The notes below the pieces were generated by a model. It saw nothing but the letters and a program-made list of their open reading frames with translations. It did no database searches and was not told the origin of the DNA. Made by a program: the position numbers and the translations under genes. From Siphonodentalium dalli (lineage: Eukaryota > Mollusca > Scaphopoda > Gadilida > Siphonodentaliidae), in NCBI GenBank assembly GCA_032622095.1, contig CP136062.1, positions 9,327,710 through 9,391,709 of the forward strand: DNA of 64,000 nucleotides. The letters are read 5' to 3'. Shown here piece by piece: positions 50,681-60,512 of this stretch (its first letter is position 1; each line of letters starts with the position of its first letter).

Positions 50681-51599
50681 TCACTAGATACGTGGTGTGT
50701 GTGGGAGGGGTCTGGTGTATGTGTTGTGGAAGTGGAAGGTTGTTAACCTATCGGTGTTCTTGTCTTACTTATTGGTTTGTGTGGGTCGCTTGATTTGGGT
50801 TATTTGAGTTTAATGAATAATTATGGATAGTTTTATGTTTATGAGGCAGATAAATTGGCTGAGTAATGTTTGTTTATGTTATGGTTTATGTTGAAATATT
50901 CATATTTATTGATATGATACTTGTGTAACATATTTTTATTGTATTTATTTTGTTTTTGTTGTTTGAGGGAAGCAAGTTTTAGCCCTGTGTGCATTGTGCA
51001 CCGATGCACACTGGACATGCCAGCATTGAGTTATATCTGATTATTAGATGATGTTTAGTGTGTTTATTTATCATTGGATTGTTTTTGTGGTTATTCACCG
51101 TGCTAGCCTGTAGAAATAACATCTTGCTGATAAATTCAGTGAAAAGAAATGTAATTTTTTGGGGGGGTTTTTTGTTGTTGTTGTAGTTGTTGTTGTAATC
51201 GTGGTAATGCCCCAAAGGTGTTAATATTGGTTGAGCTACAAAGAGTAACTTTTGTAAACGTGCTAAATCGCCAAAGATTATTTAATTATAGTCTAAGATT
51301 GGTTGAAATGTAAAGAGATAAATATATTATTAGACCGCTGCCAAGAATTATTACAGAGTTCAATACTGTTATTGATTGAGTTATCTAAGTTTTAGAATGA
51401 AGAGCGTTTGTTTGTTCGTTCGAATAAATTTGGTTTTAGTTATTTCGGAGAGTTTATGGGAACGTATGGAATATGGGAGAAATGATATAATATACGCTCT
51501 ATAGTAAAGAGTGTTATACGTTTGCTTCTGGGTTTCGTGGGTTCAAATAATGTTGGTAAATGTATGTGAGATGCGAGGTGGGAAATCAGTGATGGTGGT

Positions 51600-52235
51600 G
51601 GAAATGTCGTGGTTTCTGTACCAATCGTTCTGTGATAAAGAGCGTTGTTTGGCAGGAGGGGGTGGGTGGTGATATTGAGGGAAATATGCCGTGATGATTG
51701 TATCACCTACTATATAATATAATTGTAGTGGCGTTGGTGGTGGGGGTGCCTACTTGAGGGATAATATGCCGTGGTTTCTGTATCAATCGTTCTATGATAA
51801 AGAGCGTTGTTTGGCAGGAGGGGGTAGTAATATTGAGGGAAATATGCCGTGATTATTGTATCAACTACTATATAATATATATAGTGTATTGTGGCGTAGG
51901 TGGGGGGTGTCTATATTGAGGGATAATATGCCGTGGTTTCTGTACCAATCGTTCTATGATAAAGAGCGTTGTTTGGCAGGAGGGGGTTGGTGGTATTGAG
52001 GGAAATATGCCGTGATTATTGTATCACCTACTATATAATATAATTATAGTGTCTTGTGGCGGTGGTGGGTGGGGGTGTCTACATTGAGGGATAATATGCC
52101 GTGGTTTCTGTACCAATCGTTCTTATGATAAAGAGCGTTGTTTGGCAGGAGGGGGTGGGTGGTATTGAGGGAAATATGCCGTGATTATTGTATCAACTAC
52201 TATATAATATATATAGTGTATTGTGGCGTAGGTGG
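51600..52235. repeat. Tandem array, ~162-168-bp unit, ~4 copies
   Basis: GTGGTTTCTGTA.CAATCGTT recurs at 51609, 51771, 51933 and 52101. Each is followed by AAAGAGCGTTGTTTGGCAGG, a G-rich patch and ATGCCGTGATTATTGTATCA. Confidence 0.92.
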
Positions 52236-52589
52236 GCTATGTCAATGAATATATGATTGAGTTAAGTATATTGGAGGGAATGAAGATGTAACTGAGTCAT
52301 GAACGGGAGTTTGCCATATTTCGGAGATTGGTGCGAGAGACAATGATCGACATATTGGCATGTTTCGTGAATAAACAATTAGCCAAAGACGCCGAGTGTC
52401 AGTCATTAGCGAAAGATATATATTACATGTCGGTTAAATTTACTTCGGCATCATGACTCAATGTACACCTGTTAGCGATAATTGAATTAGAGATTTGGGA
52501 AACGGGACGATGCCCTGTTTGGTATATATACTAATAAAAGTTATGTAAACTATCTATAATTAGTGATTGTGAAGTATTTTGATACATAA

Positions 52590-55397
52590 TTATGAATGTT
52601 CGATATCAGTTGTCATCTGATATAAATCATATGTTTCCGTACTTTCGTTTGACCAATTCGTCGAACGGCTGTCGGGTGATGTATATTGGAAGGAATTAGA
52701 AAACGATGAATCTTTAGGCGTGTGTTTGGCGTATGGTGTATATAATTTACGATGCCGGCCGCGTTTGTTATCTGCGCGATCCGATTTTGTGTCTGGTGTC
52801 GTACTATAAGAATTTTGTGTAATTAATTTGTGTTTTATGACATTTGGTTCCTGTGTTTGGGGCCTAGATTGGTTGCTGGGTGAAAAATCCGGGGGTGATT
52901 GGCTGTCTGTTTTATTAAAATGTTTCGAAGCCATGAGTCTGTTGGCTAATTCAGCCAATGGTATTGAAGAGCTGTCGTCTGTGTTTGAGCGCTCAAGTTG
53001 AGCGCGCTTAATTGCCGTCGTTTTGAGGTCATCGTCTGATTCCAATGTGGATTGAGAGCTATTTTTATCGACACTGGCTTCACTCGGTGGAAATGCAAAT
53101 CGATTATGTCGTTTATTTTTTAAGTGATTGGGAATTTGAGGTGTAGGCCAATCAACGGGGGATGGTTTGATGTGTTTAGCATGTGATTTTGTTAATTTAG
53201 CAGATAGGTCATGTCTTAATATGTAAGATATGGGGCCAGTCTGTTTCAAGATACGCCAAAACGGCTCATATTTAAATGAAAATTTGTGATTTGGTTGGTG
53301 GATTTTGTAATAGACGGATTGGCCTATTTTAAAGGTTGGAATAGATCCACCTTTGTTCTGTTTGTGGTTGCGAGAGGCTGTTTCGAGAAGAGATTTTGTA
53401 GTTTTAAAAATAATGTGTTGATTTTGAAGCGTGGTGGCTAAAAAATCCTCTCCTAAATACTTTTCTCTGTGTGTTAAAATTCGGTCTATGCTTTTCTGTG
53501 GTTCTCTAAAAAAAGTTAGAAAAAATGGTGAATGTGTATGTACACTGGAACAATGGAAGTTCATTGCTTGTGATGCATAATTTAGATATAGGTCCCAATT
53601 TTCTACATTTGCCTGGGTGATTGTTGAAATGATTGATGCTAGACTTCTATGCGAGCGTTCTGACTTCCCGTTGCTTTGGGGTGAGTAGAACGAACTGAGG
53701 CGGTGATTGATATGGTAATATTTACAAAATTCAGTAAAGGTAGAGTTTGCAAACTCGGACCCATTATCCGTTAAAATACCCTCAACTGATCCAAATAAAG
53801 TGAAATACTCTGAATTCAATCTTTCTAAAATTGTATCCACCATTTTGTTAGGTAATGCGTATGCTAAAGTATGTAATGAAAATTGATCAATAATAGTTAA
53901 GATAAATCTATTTCCTGACTGTGTTTTGGGGGAAAATGGTCCCATAAGATCGATGGCTATGAGCTGTCCTGGCCTTGATGGGGCAGTGACTGGTTGAAGC
54001 GGGATTTTTGGATTATAAGCATTTCGTTGTCGGCATGTGTGACAATTGTTTATGTATGTGACAATTTTTGCAAACAACTGAGGTTTGTAATATCTGTTTC
54101 GTATGGTCGCATATAGCGATTGTACCGCTCTATGGCCGAGACTGTGATATTGGGATATAACTTCCTGCGCTATTTTGTCCGTTATATATATTCGTAATTT
54201 AGGTATGTCATTATATATTGATATATAGTGTAGGATACCATCTTTGAGAATAAAGGATTTTGCTAATTTTTCGGGTATATTTGTTGATTGCATTTGTTTG
54301 ATAATCTCGGTGATTGTGTGGTCTGCTGATTGTTCATCTCTTATATTAGTTATAGGAGGAAGGGCCGGGCTGTCGTCAAGATCAACTGATGATTCAGAAT
54401 CCGTTTTCTTTTTTGGTTGTTTATTTCGTTTTGAGAATTCCTGAATATCTTTCATGTCAAGTATATTAACATCCTGTACAAGGGGATTGGTGGGTGGATT
54501 TGGGTCGCTATCTGTGCAAGAAATGATGCACGGGTGTGTGTCGGGGTTTATCCGACTGCAAAAATCGGCCGTAACATTGTTCGTGCCTTTAAAATAAGTA
54601 ATTTTTGGGTTCAATGCTGATATTTCCAAAAACCATTTTTGAATTTTTGTGTTTATCAGATCCTGTTTTTTAAACATGTGGATGAGGGGTAAGTGATCTG
54701 TTTTAATCTCTACTTGGGATCCCTGTAAGTAAAATTTAAATTGCCTTGCAAACGTATATATAGCGAATGCTTCTTTTTCCGTGACAGAATAATTCCTTTG
54801 TGATTTGTTAAGTTTTTTTCTGGCGAACGCGATTGGTAGTTCAACGTGTTTATCATCTTGGCTATTGGCATATTGTGATAGTATCGCCCCGATACTATGG
54901 ATAGATGCATCTACTGTCAGAATGAACAGTTTGTCGGGATTTGGGTAAGCTAAGATGGGGGCGGTTGCTAAGCTTTCTTTAAGCGTGTCGAACGCTGTTT
55001 GGCACGGCGCATCCCACACAAATTTAGCATATTTGGCTGTGAGTTTGATTAAAGGCAATGCCGTAGATGCGAAAGTAGGAGAATATGACCTGTAAAAATT
55101 AAGAATTCCCAGTAATCTGCGGACTTCTTTAACTGATTTCGGAGGTGGTAGAGACTTGATAATTGAAATTTTTTCAGGGTCAGGGGATGTGCCCTTGTCG
55201 GAAATAATATGCCCTAAAAATTTGACTTGTGGTTGGCAAAATTTAGATTTTGATAGTTTAACTATTAAGCCGTATTCCCTGAGTCTGTCAAATAATTTTG
55301 TGAGCTGCTGTATATGCGTTTGAGGATCGGAGCTATGACAGATCAGGTCATCGACAAATCCTTCTACAAATGGTAAATCGTGTAGGGCCATGTTCAT
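52590..55397 (-). CDS. Pol, part 2: RT C-terminus, RNase H, integrase
   Basis: A 935-codon frame that starts only because the nested transposon cut the ORF; the ATG at 55397 is internal to RT and the frame is open back to the insertion. The RT catalytic box is FVDDL (residues 14-18; Y/F-x-DD). RNase H shows LTVDAS (Asp163), TEKEAFA and IKTDHLPL. Integrase has H418/H422/C452/C455 zinc-binding residues and D483, D544, E580 (DD35E spacing) with LTDNGSEF and YSPQSNGKSER blocks. A GPISYILRHD block near residue 735 is a GPY/F-like module. The last 170 residues are Ser/Lys-rich and probably disordered. No stop interrupts the frame. Confidence 0.95.
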   Translation of the reverse strand: MNMALHDLPFVEGFVDDLICHSSDPQTHIQQLTKLFDRLREYGLIVKLSKSKFCQPQVKFLGHIISDKGTSPDPEKISIIKSLPPPKSVKEVRRLLGILNFYRSYSPTFASTALPLIKLTAKYAKFVWDAPCQTAFDTLKESLATAPILAYPNPDKLFILTVDASIHSIGAILSQYANSQDDKHVELPIAFARKKLNKSQRNYSVTEKEAFAIYTFARQFKFYLQGSQVEIKTDHLPLIHMFKKQDLINTKIQKWFLEISALNPKITYFKGTNNVTADFCSRINPDTHPCIISCTDSDPNPPTNPLVQDVNILDMKDIQEFSKRNKQPKKKTDSESSVDLDDSPALPPITNIRDEQSADHTITEIIKQMQSTNIPEKLAKSFILKDGILHYISIYNDIPKLRIYITDKIAQEVISQYHSLGHRAVQSLYATIRNRYYKPQLFAKIVTYINNCHTCRQRNAYNPKIPLQPVTAPSRPGQLIAIDLMGPFSPKTQSGNRFILTIIDQFSLHTLAYALPNKMVDTILERLNSEYFTLFGSVEGILTDNGSEFANSTFTEFCKYYHINHRLSSFYSPQSNGKSERSHRSLASIISTITQANVENWDLYLNYASQAMNFHCSSVHTHSPFFLTFFREPQKSIDRILTHREKYLGEDFLATTLQNQHIIFKTTKSLLETASRNHKQNKGGSIPTFKIGQSVYYKIHQPNHKFSFKYEPFWRILKQTGPISYILRHDLSAKLTKSHAKHIKPSPVDWPTPQIPNHLKNKRHNRFAFPPSEASVDKNSSQSTLESDDDLKTTAIKRAQLERSNTDDSSSIPLAELANRLMASKHFNKTDSQSPPDFSPSNQSRPQTQEPNVIKHKLITQNSYSTTPDTKSDRADNKRGRHRKLYTPYAKHTPKDSSFSNSFQYTSPDSRSTNWSNESTETYDLYQMTTDIEHS

Positions 55398-55413
55398 GAG
55401 TTTTAAAAAATAC

Positions 55414-55422
55414 CCTGAGCTC
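55414..55422. repeat. 9-bp target duplication of nested transposon (left)
   Basis: CCTGAGCTC, identical to 56355-56363. Confidence 0.95.
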
Positions 55423-56354
55423 TAGTCCAAGTCTTCTCGTACTAAAACCGGCTAAGATATTGGGATGGAGGTGCCGGTCTTTAGTCCGAGTTCCAGGCCC
55501 ATGGTCTCCTTTGACACGAGTTAATCGTTAGTGACCCGCTCAAATAAAACCACAATTATATGAAATAAAATATCACAATTGCTACAATAAACGGATAGTT
55601 TCCGCAGAAGACATGCTATTTGATCTGAAACCCACATCGGTTGTGAATTGAAAGCGGTAATTTAATGTGAAAAGAAACTTTTGCCGCAGTGTTTACATAT
55701 TTTTTAAAGTATGCGAACTCAGTTGACCTTGCGAACTGCGTTCGGCATTTTCCGGTGAAAATATTCCGTAGATTTTCAATCAACCACGCACGATGAATTC
55801 TCCATTGTAATCGTAATTATACGTGACAATAAATAAATTATTACATAGATTAAATACATATTGAAGATATAAATGTAATACATTAAATAAATTACGGGAA
55901 TTATAACCATCTCACAGTTTAAAACAGTGTAAACACAATGACCATTAGAATATCATGGGGGCCGCCATTTTGTTTGTATCGAAATTCGTCTCGGCCAAAA
56001 CAAACACCGGACAATGCCGAAGTTCTTCGGAACCTGAGTTCGGCTTTCAGTTAAGTAAACAAACAGAAAAAACAGCGATGTTGGTGACAATCAACCGGAA
56101 TATTCTATGCGTAATTTAACATGAAAGTTAGATTATTATACACCATTATGACCATGATATGTCTCTCTTTCCGATTTATATAGCATCATGTATTGATTCA
56201 TTAGGTAAATCGAGTAAAATACACCACAGATTCCCGCCACAGATCGTGGGCGTAACTCGTGTGATAGGATTGGTATGCAAGCGGACTGGGACTAAAAACA
56301 GCAAATCGCCATCCCAATATCTTAGCTGGTTTTAGTACAAGAAGACTGGGACTA
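55423..56354. mobile_element. 932-bp non-autonomous DNA transposon nested in pol
   Basis: Terminal inverted repeats begin TAGTCC.AGTCTTCT.GTAC and stay about 90% identical for some 47 bp (through GATATTGGGATGG); a weaker match with a second TTTTAGTCC.AGT copy extends to about 75 bp. Perfect 9-bp target duplications flank it. Long TIRs plus a 9-bp duplication fit Mutator-like elements best; Merlin is possible. No transposase frame is present. It disrupts the RT domain just before the catalytic box and must be younger than the host retroelement. Confidence 0.92.
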
Positions 56355-58279
56355 CCTGAGCTCGAGACATATCCCATCGGGGCTCTTTGATAACTGTATT
56401 GTCCTTCGGACGTATTCATAGTTAATATGGGAACAACTTCGGGTTCGACTCCAATAACATGATAAGCATTTGATAAATCAAAGATACTGAAAATAGTTGA
56501 GCCGAGTAACTTGGACGATATTTCTGTAAAACTAGGCATAGACCATTTTAATGGAATGGAAACATCATTGAGTTTTCTCAGATCGATTACCATTCGGTAA
56601 TTTGGAGTCCCGTCGGGGTTGGGTGTGGATTTGCGGATGAGGAGACTGGGAAATCCCCACGATGAATGGGCAGTTGGTCTAATAATGTCTGCATCTAATA
56701 ATTTTTTTATCTCAGCAGCCATAATTCGTTGTTTGTTCAGTGGTGTCGGATATTTTTTGCAAAAAATAGGTAAAGTATTTGGTTTGAGGTCGATTTTCAT
56801 TTTAATTTTTGGACAATATCCAATCTTGTTTATGTCATTTGTAAAAACATCAGGGTATTGTGATACTAGTTGCAATATTTGCTGTTTAAGGTGTTGAGGT
56901 GCCACGATATCATCGACAGATATAGGTTGAGTCTTGGTGACTGGAGGGTTAATGTCTTGCCGGTCACCTATGGTGTTTATACTGTGTTTGTTTGGCGGAG
57001 ATGAGTTAATGTTTTGCTCATCGGATGCCGTGCATATCATTTGCTCTTGAGTGCCAAATGCTTGTGCTATCACACGACCTTTCCTAATGGACATATGTGA
57101 CGCCGATTGGTTTTCTATCATGACGCAAATATTGGGATTATTTGCATCTGCTAGCGTGTCGGTTACATGTACATTTGGTTCGTGTTCGAAAATGGACATG
57201 TTACCTTTGCCTATTCGGATTATAGGTGTGTTAAACATATCATTTGGCCCTATGAGTCTGCCTGTTATGATGGCGCATGAGTGGGGTGATAATGAAACGT
57301 TATTTGTTGATCGGATGAGTGATGCAATGTGACCATCCCTTAACATCGGGTATAATTGATTCTGTATTCTGAATTTTTCTAGATCAAAGTAAAGTCTAAT
57401 ACTGTGTAGTTTCATAAAATCGCGCCCTAAAATGCAAGGACGTGACAAGGTTGCACATATGACAAATTTGTGAGTAAGAATGAGTTTTCCGATTCTAAAT
57501 GTGAGATGTGTGGATCCAAAAACTTTCATTGGTGTACCATCGGCTGATGTGAGTAACACATGTTCTTTAATTAAAGGTGGTCGATTTGGCATGGATCTAT
57601 AAATGTCGTATTTCAAGCAACTGGTGGTTGCCCCGGAGTCTAATAGTGATCTAATCCGTTGTTTGTGTATTTTAATGATAGTTGAGCATGGTGTTTGGTT
57701 TAGAGCACCATCTGTCATATCACTTGGATATTTAAGTACTGGTATAGTGTGTTGTATGGGTTTGACTGGTGGTATTATAGGGTTAATTGCAGTATTGGAA
57801 TGTGATTCGCGAGAATTGGTGCATGTTGACTTTCTTTTGGATGATGAGTAAGAATTAGTAATGTGTTGGTGCTTGGGCTTTTCAAGGCGATTCAGGGTTT
57901 TAAAATGGGAAGGAAAGTTTAAGTCAAGAAGCGGTGAGATAGACTTATTGGAAGAATTATGAAATCTGGGTTTCATAGAGGGACACCTGTTATGGCAGAA
58001 GGTGGTATGTGTTACCTGCCTGTGGCGAGGGAGATTAAGTGGGCGCCGCGTGCGGTAATTAATATATCGTTGGTTTTGGCACTTTGATGGTAGCGTGGGG
58101 TAATGATTAATGTGCTGCAGCTGTGAATCACAGACTCTATGCTTTTGAGATTCGTATGTTCGATGAGCTTTAGCATATCTATGATTGTGGCCGCCTATGG
58201 TGCTAATCTGATGTGTAATAGGACTCATTGTCTTGCGTCTACTTGGGGTCAAATTTGTGCAGCAATGAGTCCTTATCTG
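56201..58279 (-). CDS. Pol, part 1: aspartic protease and RT N-terminus (interrupted)
   Basis: Entered by -1 frameshift from gag. Numbering from the TTG at 58252, a basic, His-rich N-terminal segment of about 190 residues precedes the aspartic protease: DSGA at 205-208 and ILGRDF at 274-279, as in retropepsins. The RT follows: LLDADIIRPTAHSSWGFPS (518-536), YRMVIDLRKLN (552-562), the motif A region FSIFDLSNAYH (588-598) and a final QRAPMG. Native coding ends at the 9-bp duplication (56355). The rest of the frame, about 51 codons to the TGA at 56201, reads transposon sequence. The 941-bp net insertion accounts exactly for the frame offset between the two pol halves. Confidence 0.92.
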   Translation of the reverse strand, partial: QIRTHCCTNLTPSRRKTMSPITHQISTIGGHNHRYAKAHRTYESQKHRVCDSQLQHINHYPTLPSKCQNQRYINYRTRRPLNLPRHRQVTHTTFCHNRCPSMKPRFHNSSNKSISPLLDLNFPSHFKTLNRLEKPKHQHITNSYSSSKRKSTCTNSRESHSNTAINPIIPPVKPIQHTIPVLKYPSDMTDGALNQTPCSTIIKIHKQRIRSLLDSGATTSCLKYDIYRSMPNRPPLIKEHVLLTSADGTPMKVFGSTHLTFRIGKLILTHKFVICATLSRPCILGRDFMKLHSIRLYFDLEKFRIQNQLYPMLRDGHIASLIRSTNNVSLSPHSCAIITGRLIGPNDMFNTPIIRIGKGNMSIFEHEPNVHVTDTLADANNPNICVMIENQSASHMSIRKGRVIAQAFGTQEQMICTASDEQNINSSPPNKHSINTIGDRQDINPPVTKTQPISVDDIVAPQHLKQQILQLVSQYPDVFTNDINKIGYCPKIKMKIDLKPNTLPIFCKKYPTPLNKQRIMAAEIKKLLDADIIRPTAHSSWGFPSLLIRKSTPNPDGTPNYRMVIDLRKLNDVSIPLKWSMPSFTEISSKLLGSTIFSIFDLSNAYHVIGVEPEVVPILTMNTSEGQYSYQRAPMGYVSSSGSPSLLVLKPAKILGWRFAVFSPSPLAYQSYHTSYAHDLWRESVVYFTRFT
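56355..56363. repeat. 9-bp target duplication of nested transposon (right)
   Basis: CCTGAGCTC, identical to 55414-55422. Confidence 0.95.
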
Positions 58280-58285
58280 TTTAAA
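58220..58285 (-). promoter_or_regulatory. -1 programmed frameshift signal at the gag-pol junction
   Basis: Slippery heptamer U UUA AAC (GTTTAAA on + at 58279-58285) is phased exactly to the gag codons TTA AAC, two codons before the gag TAA at 58273-58275. After a 5-nt spacer comes an 11-bp perfect stem (AGGACTCATTG with CAATGAGTCCT; + strand 58263-58273 and 58220-58230) closing a 32-nt loop. The -1 frame is open from there into protease. Confidence 0.88.
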
Positions 58286-59418
58286 AATTGGTTATTATTT
58301 TGAGCCCGACGTCTGCATTGGTCTGTGGTATGATTGTTTAATCTGCAGTATGTACAGAAGAGGGGTCGTTGAGCTGTTGCAGTATATCTTGCATCCATGG
58401 TTTGGATGCGGTTTGGATGGGAGACCCTTGGTTCAGAGTAGGGGTGGTGAGAATTTGAAGGTTGGCGCCTGTGGGGGTGATCATTGATTCGGTGTCTGTC
58501 TTTGGATTGGCGGGGGGTGTAAGTGGATTGTGATGGCCCTCTTGGAATGTGCCGGTGGCTATTGTCGATATCCATTGGTTGAGGGGATTGTAACTGTGGG
58601 AATTGGTTATAATCATTATGATGTTCACCGTAACGTAAGCGATAGCGTTGCCGAAGGTTCATTTCGCGTAGGGCAATATCAGTAGCTCTATCAAGCGTTA
58701 CGGGGTCGTCTTTGAGAAGCCTGAATTTGATACTAGAGTCGCGAATACCGTCGGAAAAAAATGCTACTAATTGTGTTTGCACTGCTCTTGTGTTAATTTC
58801 ATCAGTAAACGCGTGTTTAGCAAGAGTACGTATGCGTTCTGCAAACATGGCAATTGTTTCTGTATGTCTCTGCCTAATGGCTCGTAATGAGGAAAGGGCT
58901 TGAGGAGAATCAGTTATGGAACTGAATAATGAGCGTAACTGTGATTTCAGATCGGTCCAGGTGAACGTGAATTTTCCGTCTATGTTATTTTCATTTATGA
59001 AGCGTTGAATAAATTCAGAAACTTGAGATTTACATGTCTGAGCGGCAATTTTTATGATAGTCTCATCTTGTGCCGAAATCGCGCGGGAGTATTTTTCCAC
59101 CGCATGGACCCATTGGGGAAAATCGTCAGGCTTGCCATCGAAGGGTTCAATAATGGAATTCATCCCCAACAGTGCTGTTATTGTTGTTTGTGTTTTTAAA
59201 CTTTCAGTCTGGTCGCGGATAGAACTAGTGAAATGGCTAATTTCATGGGTAAGCCGTGACAATAGCAAGTTTTGAGCATCTTTGCCCATTTCATTAGTAA
59301 TGTCTGTGTGGGGGGATCTTGCGGTTGATCGGTCCATTTCCCTGTTTAATTCAAGGTGATGCTGATAATTTTGGCTTGGATGAAAATAATCGCTGCTCTG
59401 CGGAGGTGGTGACTCCAT
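58273..59418 (-). CDS. Gag polyprotein
   Basis: A 381-codon frame with a canonical ATG. The central region (about 110-260) resembles the capsid-like retrotransposon gag fold: GKPDDFPQWVHAVEKYS, then FTWTDLKSQLRSLF, and SSLRAIRQRHTETIAMFAER. It assembles the particle and packages RNA. The C-terminal nucleocapsid has one CX2CX4HX4C knuckle at 355-368 (CTYCRLNNHTTDQC), preceded by a His/Arg/Gln-rich region. The frame ends in a frameshift site rather than a simple stop, so most product is Gag and a minority Gag-Pol. The frame is intact. Confidence 0.93.
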   Translation of the reverse strand: MESPPPQSSDYFHPSQNYQHHLELNREMDRSTARSPHTDITNEMGKDAQNLLLSRLTHEISHFTSSIRDQTESLKTQTTITALLGMNSIIEPFDGKPDDFPQWVHAVEKYSRAISAQDETIIKIAAQTCKSQVSEFIQRFINENNIDGKFTFTWTDLKSQLRSLFSSITDSPQALSSLRAIRQRHTETIAMFAERIRTLAKHAFTDEINTRAVQTQLVAFFSDGIRDSSIKFRLLKDDPVTLDRATDIALREMNLRQRYRLRYGEHHNDYNQFPQLQSPQPMDIDNSHRHIPRGPSQSTYTPRQSKDRHRINDHPHRRQPSNSHHPYSEPRVSHPNRIQTMDARYTATAQRPLFCTYCRLNNHTTDQCRRRAQNNNQFLNR

Positions 59419-59432
59419 TATGTTATTAAGGA

Positions 59433-59915
59433 TTAACGGTGTCTGTTTTGGGATCTATGGTATGGGTGCGAAATATGTTGTATTTTTTTCCAAGTGCCGT
59501 GGCGGTGTATTATGCGATTCAGGTGTATTTGACACGATTCAGGTGATTTATTAGGATGTTTTATGGGAACTATAGAGTTGACAATAAGTTTTGGATAATC
59601 CGTAAAATGAGCCGGAAATGTATGCCACTCGTTCCAAGAATCTAGTGTATGTCCTGAGTAGTTATTTGTAATCATACAACGCACGTATAAGCGGATTGTA
59701 TCTTGCGTTATATCAATGCGAATGGGATTGCAATATTTAATGAGTTGTGGCGATAAAGTTATTTGGTGGGGTAAAGCGTATCTACAGTAAGTTTTAAAAT
59801 TAAGAACTGAATGTTGTTTGTAAGAGGTGGGTGGTATGGGCTGATCGTTTGAAGCATGTATTGTAGTAGGATGGGTAGGTAGTGTAGGTGTAGTAGAATC
59901 AGGTGATGTGTCCAT
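59433..59915 (-). CDS. Small ORF upstream of gag, unknown function
   Basis: A 160-codon frame lying between the leader and gag, 14 bp before the gag ATG. It starts with a Thr/Pro-rich stretch (MDTSPDSTTPTLPTHPTTIH) and continues into a segment with NFKTYCRYALP, YVRCMITNNYSG and SWNEWHTF. Not recognised. Its ATG is preceded by nine T and a separate frame with a hydrophobic FSILLLLFF stretch (about 59925-59955), but no ATG opens that frame. It could be an accessory protein, or an upstream exon for the env-like gene, or a chance frame. It is intact, which in such a recent copy says little. Confidence 0.5.
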   Translation of the reverse strand: MDTSPDSTTPTLPTHPTTIHASNDQPIPPTSYKQHSVLNFKTYCRYALPHQITLSPQLIKYCNPIRIDITQDTIRLYVRCMITNNYSGHTLDSWNEWHTFPAHFTDYPKLIVNSIVPIKHPNKSPESCQIHLNRIIHRHGTWKKIQHISHPYHRSQNRHR

Positions 59916-60501
59916 AACCCACGTGAAAAAAAAAGGAGTAAAAGAATGCTAAAAATAGGGGGTGTGCAATTTGACAGCAAATGGGAAAGAAAAGATGGTC
60001 ACTCACCAATTTCCGAGAAGAATAATGTGCACAAGTCTGTGGTGATGACTGATGTACAGAATGTTCTTGTCGTGTTTATTGGAAGCCGAAGGATGTCCAA
60101 ATCGGATGTTAATGTTTATGTGGATCTGAATCTGGTCTGCAAGAGGCGTGAGTAATGTTTTTAGCTGGATACACGATGTGAGCTGGTTGTATGAGAATAA
60201 AAGGTTGATTCGTCTATATCAGATGAGTATGTATGCGGTCCTGTGTGTTTGAAGGGTTGGTATGCGGTCCTGTGTGTCCGAAGGGTTGGTATGCGGTCCT
60301 GTGTGTCCGAAGGGTTCCTGTGTGTCCGAATGGTTGAGTTATGGTTGACCGGTGCAGTGGTCTAGTGTGTGAGGTTGTCTATCCGTGGCTGGAGTGTAAG
60401 GCTGTATCCCCGTGGTTGAGTAGCGGTTTGAGATTGTTTCTGCTCTGTAGTGATCGTCTAGTGGCCGAGACTTCAAGTTGTGTGGTGAGACGTAGAACTG
60501 T
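59916..60501 (-). other. Retroelement leader with 29-bp tandem repeats
   Basis: Untranslated leader between the possible PBS and the small ORF. On + strand GTATGCGGTCCTGTGTGT..GAAGGGTTG repeats at 60231, 60260 and 60289, followed by a partial unit (60231-60335). No gene was recognised; a packaging signal would be expected here. Confidence 0.7.
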
Positions 60502-60512
60502 TCACGGTACCA
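60502..60512 (-). promoter_or_regulatory. Possible primer binding site
   Basis: On the sense strand TGGTACCGTGA begins 9 nt after the LTR end. It is complementary to the last 11 nt of tRNA-His with one mismatch (usual TGGTGCCGTGA). The offset and mismatch make this tentative. Confidence 0.35.

Larger units (their letters stand above)
49751..52589 (-). other. 2.8-kb noncoding spacer between pol and env-like gene
   Basis: No convincing gene. It holds two tandem arrays (50371-50680 and 51600-52235) and G-rich runs on the + strand (C-rich in the transcript). Small minus-strand frames at 50979-51215 and 51440-51706 are low-complexity and unrecognised. The spacer could contain splice signals for a subgenomic env message. 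Confidence 0.6.

Noticed and set aside
55376..55397. ATG at 55397 as the true start of a separate integrase gene
   Set aside because: It lies inside the RT domain; the frame is open upstream to the transposon edge and the offset is explained by the nested insertion.
59759..59980. Signal-peptide-like frame MLSNCTPPIFSILLLLFF
   Set aside because: It begins at TTG, not ATG, and overlaps the small ORF in another frame. It is kept only as a hypothesis, not a gene.
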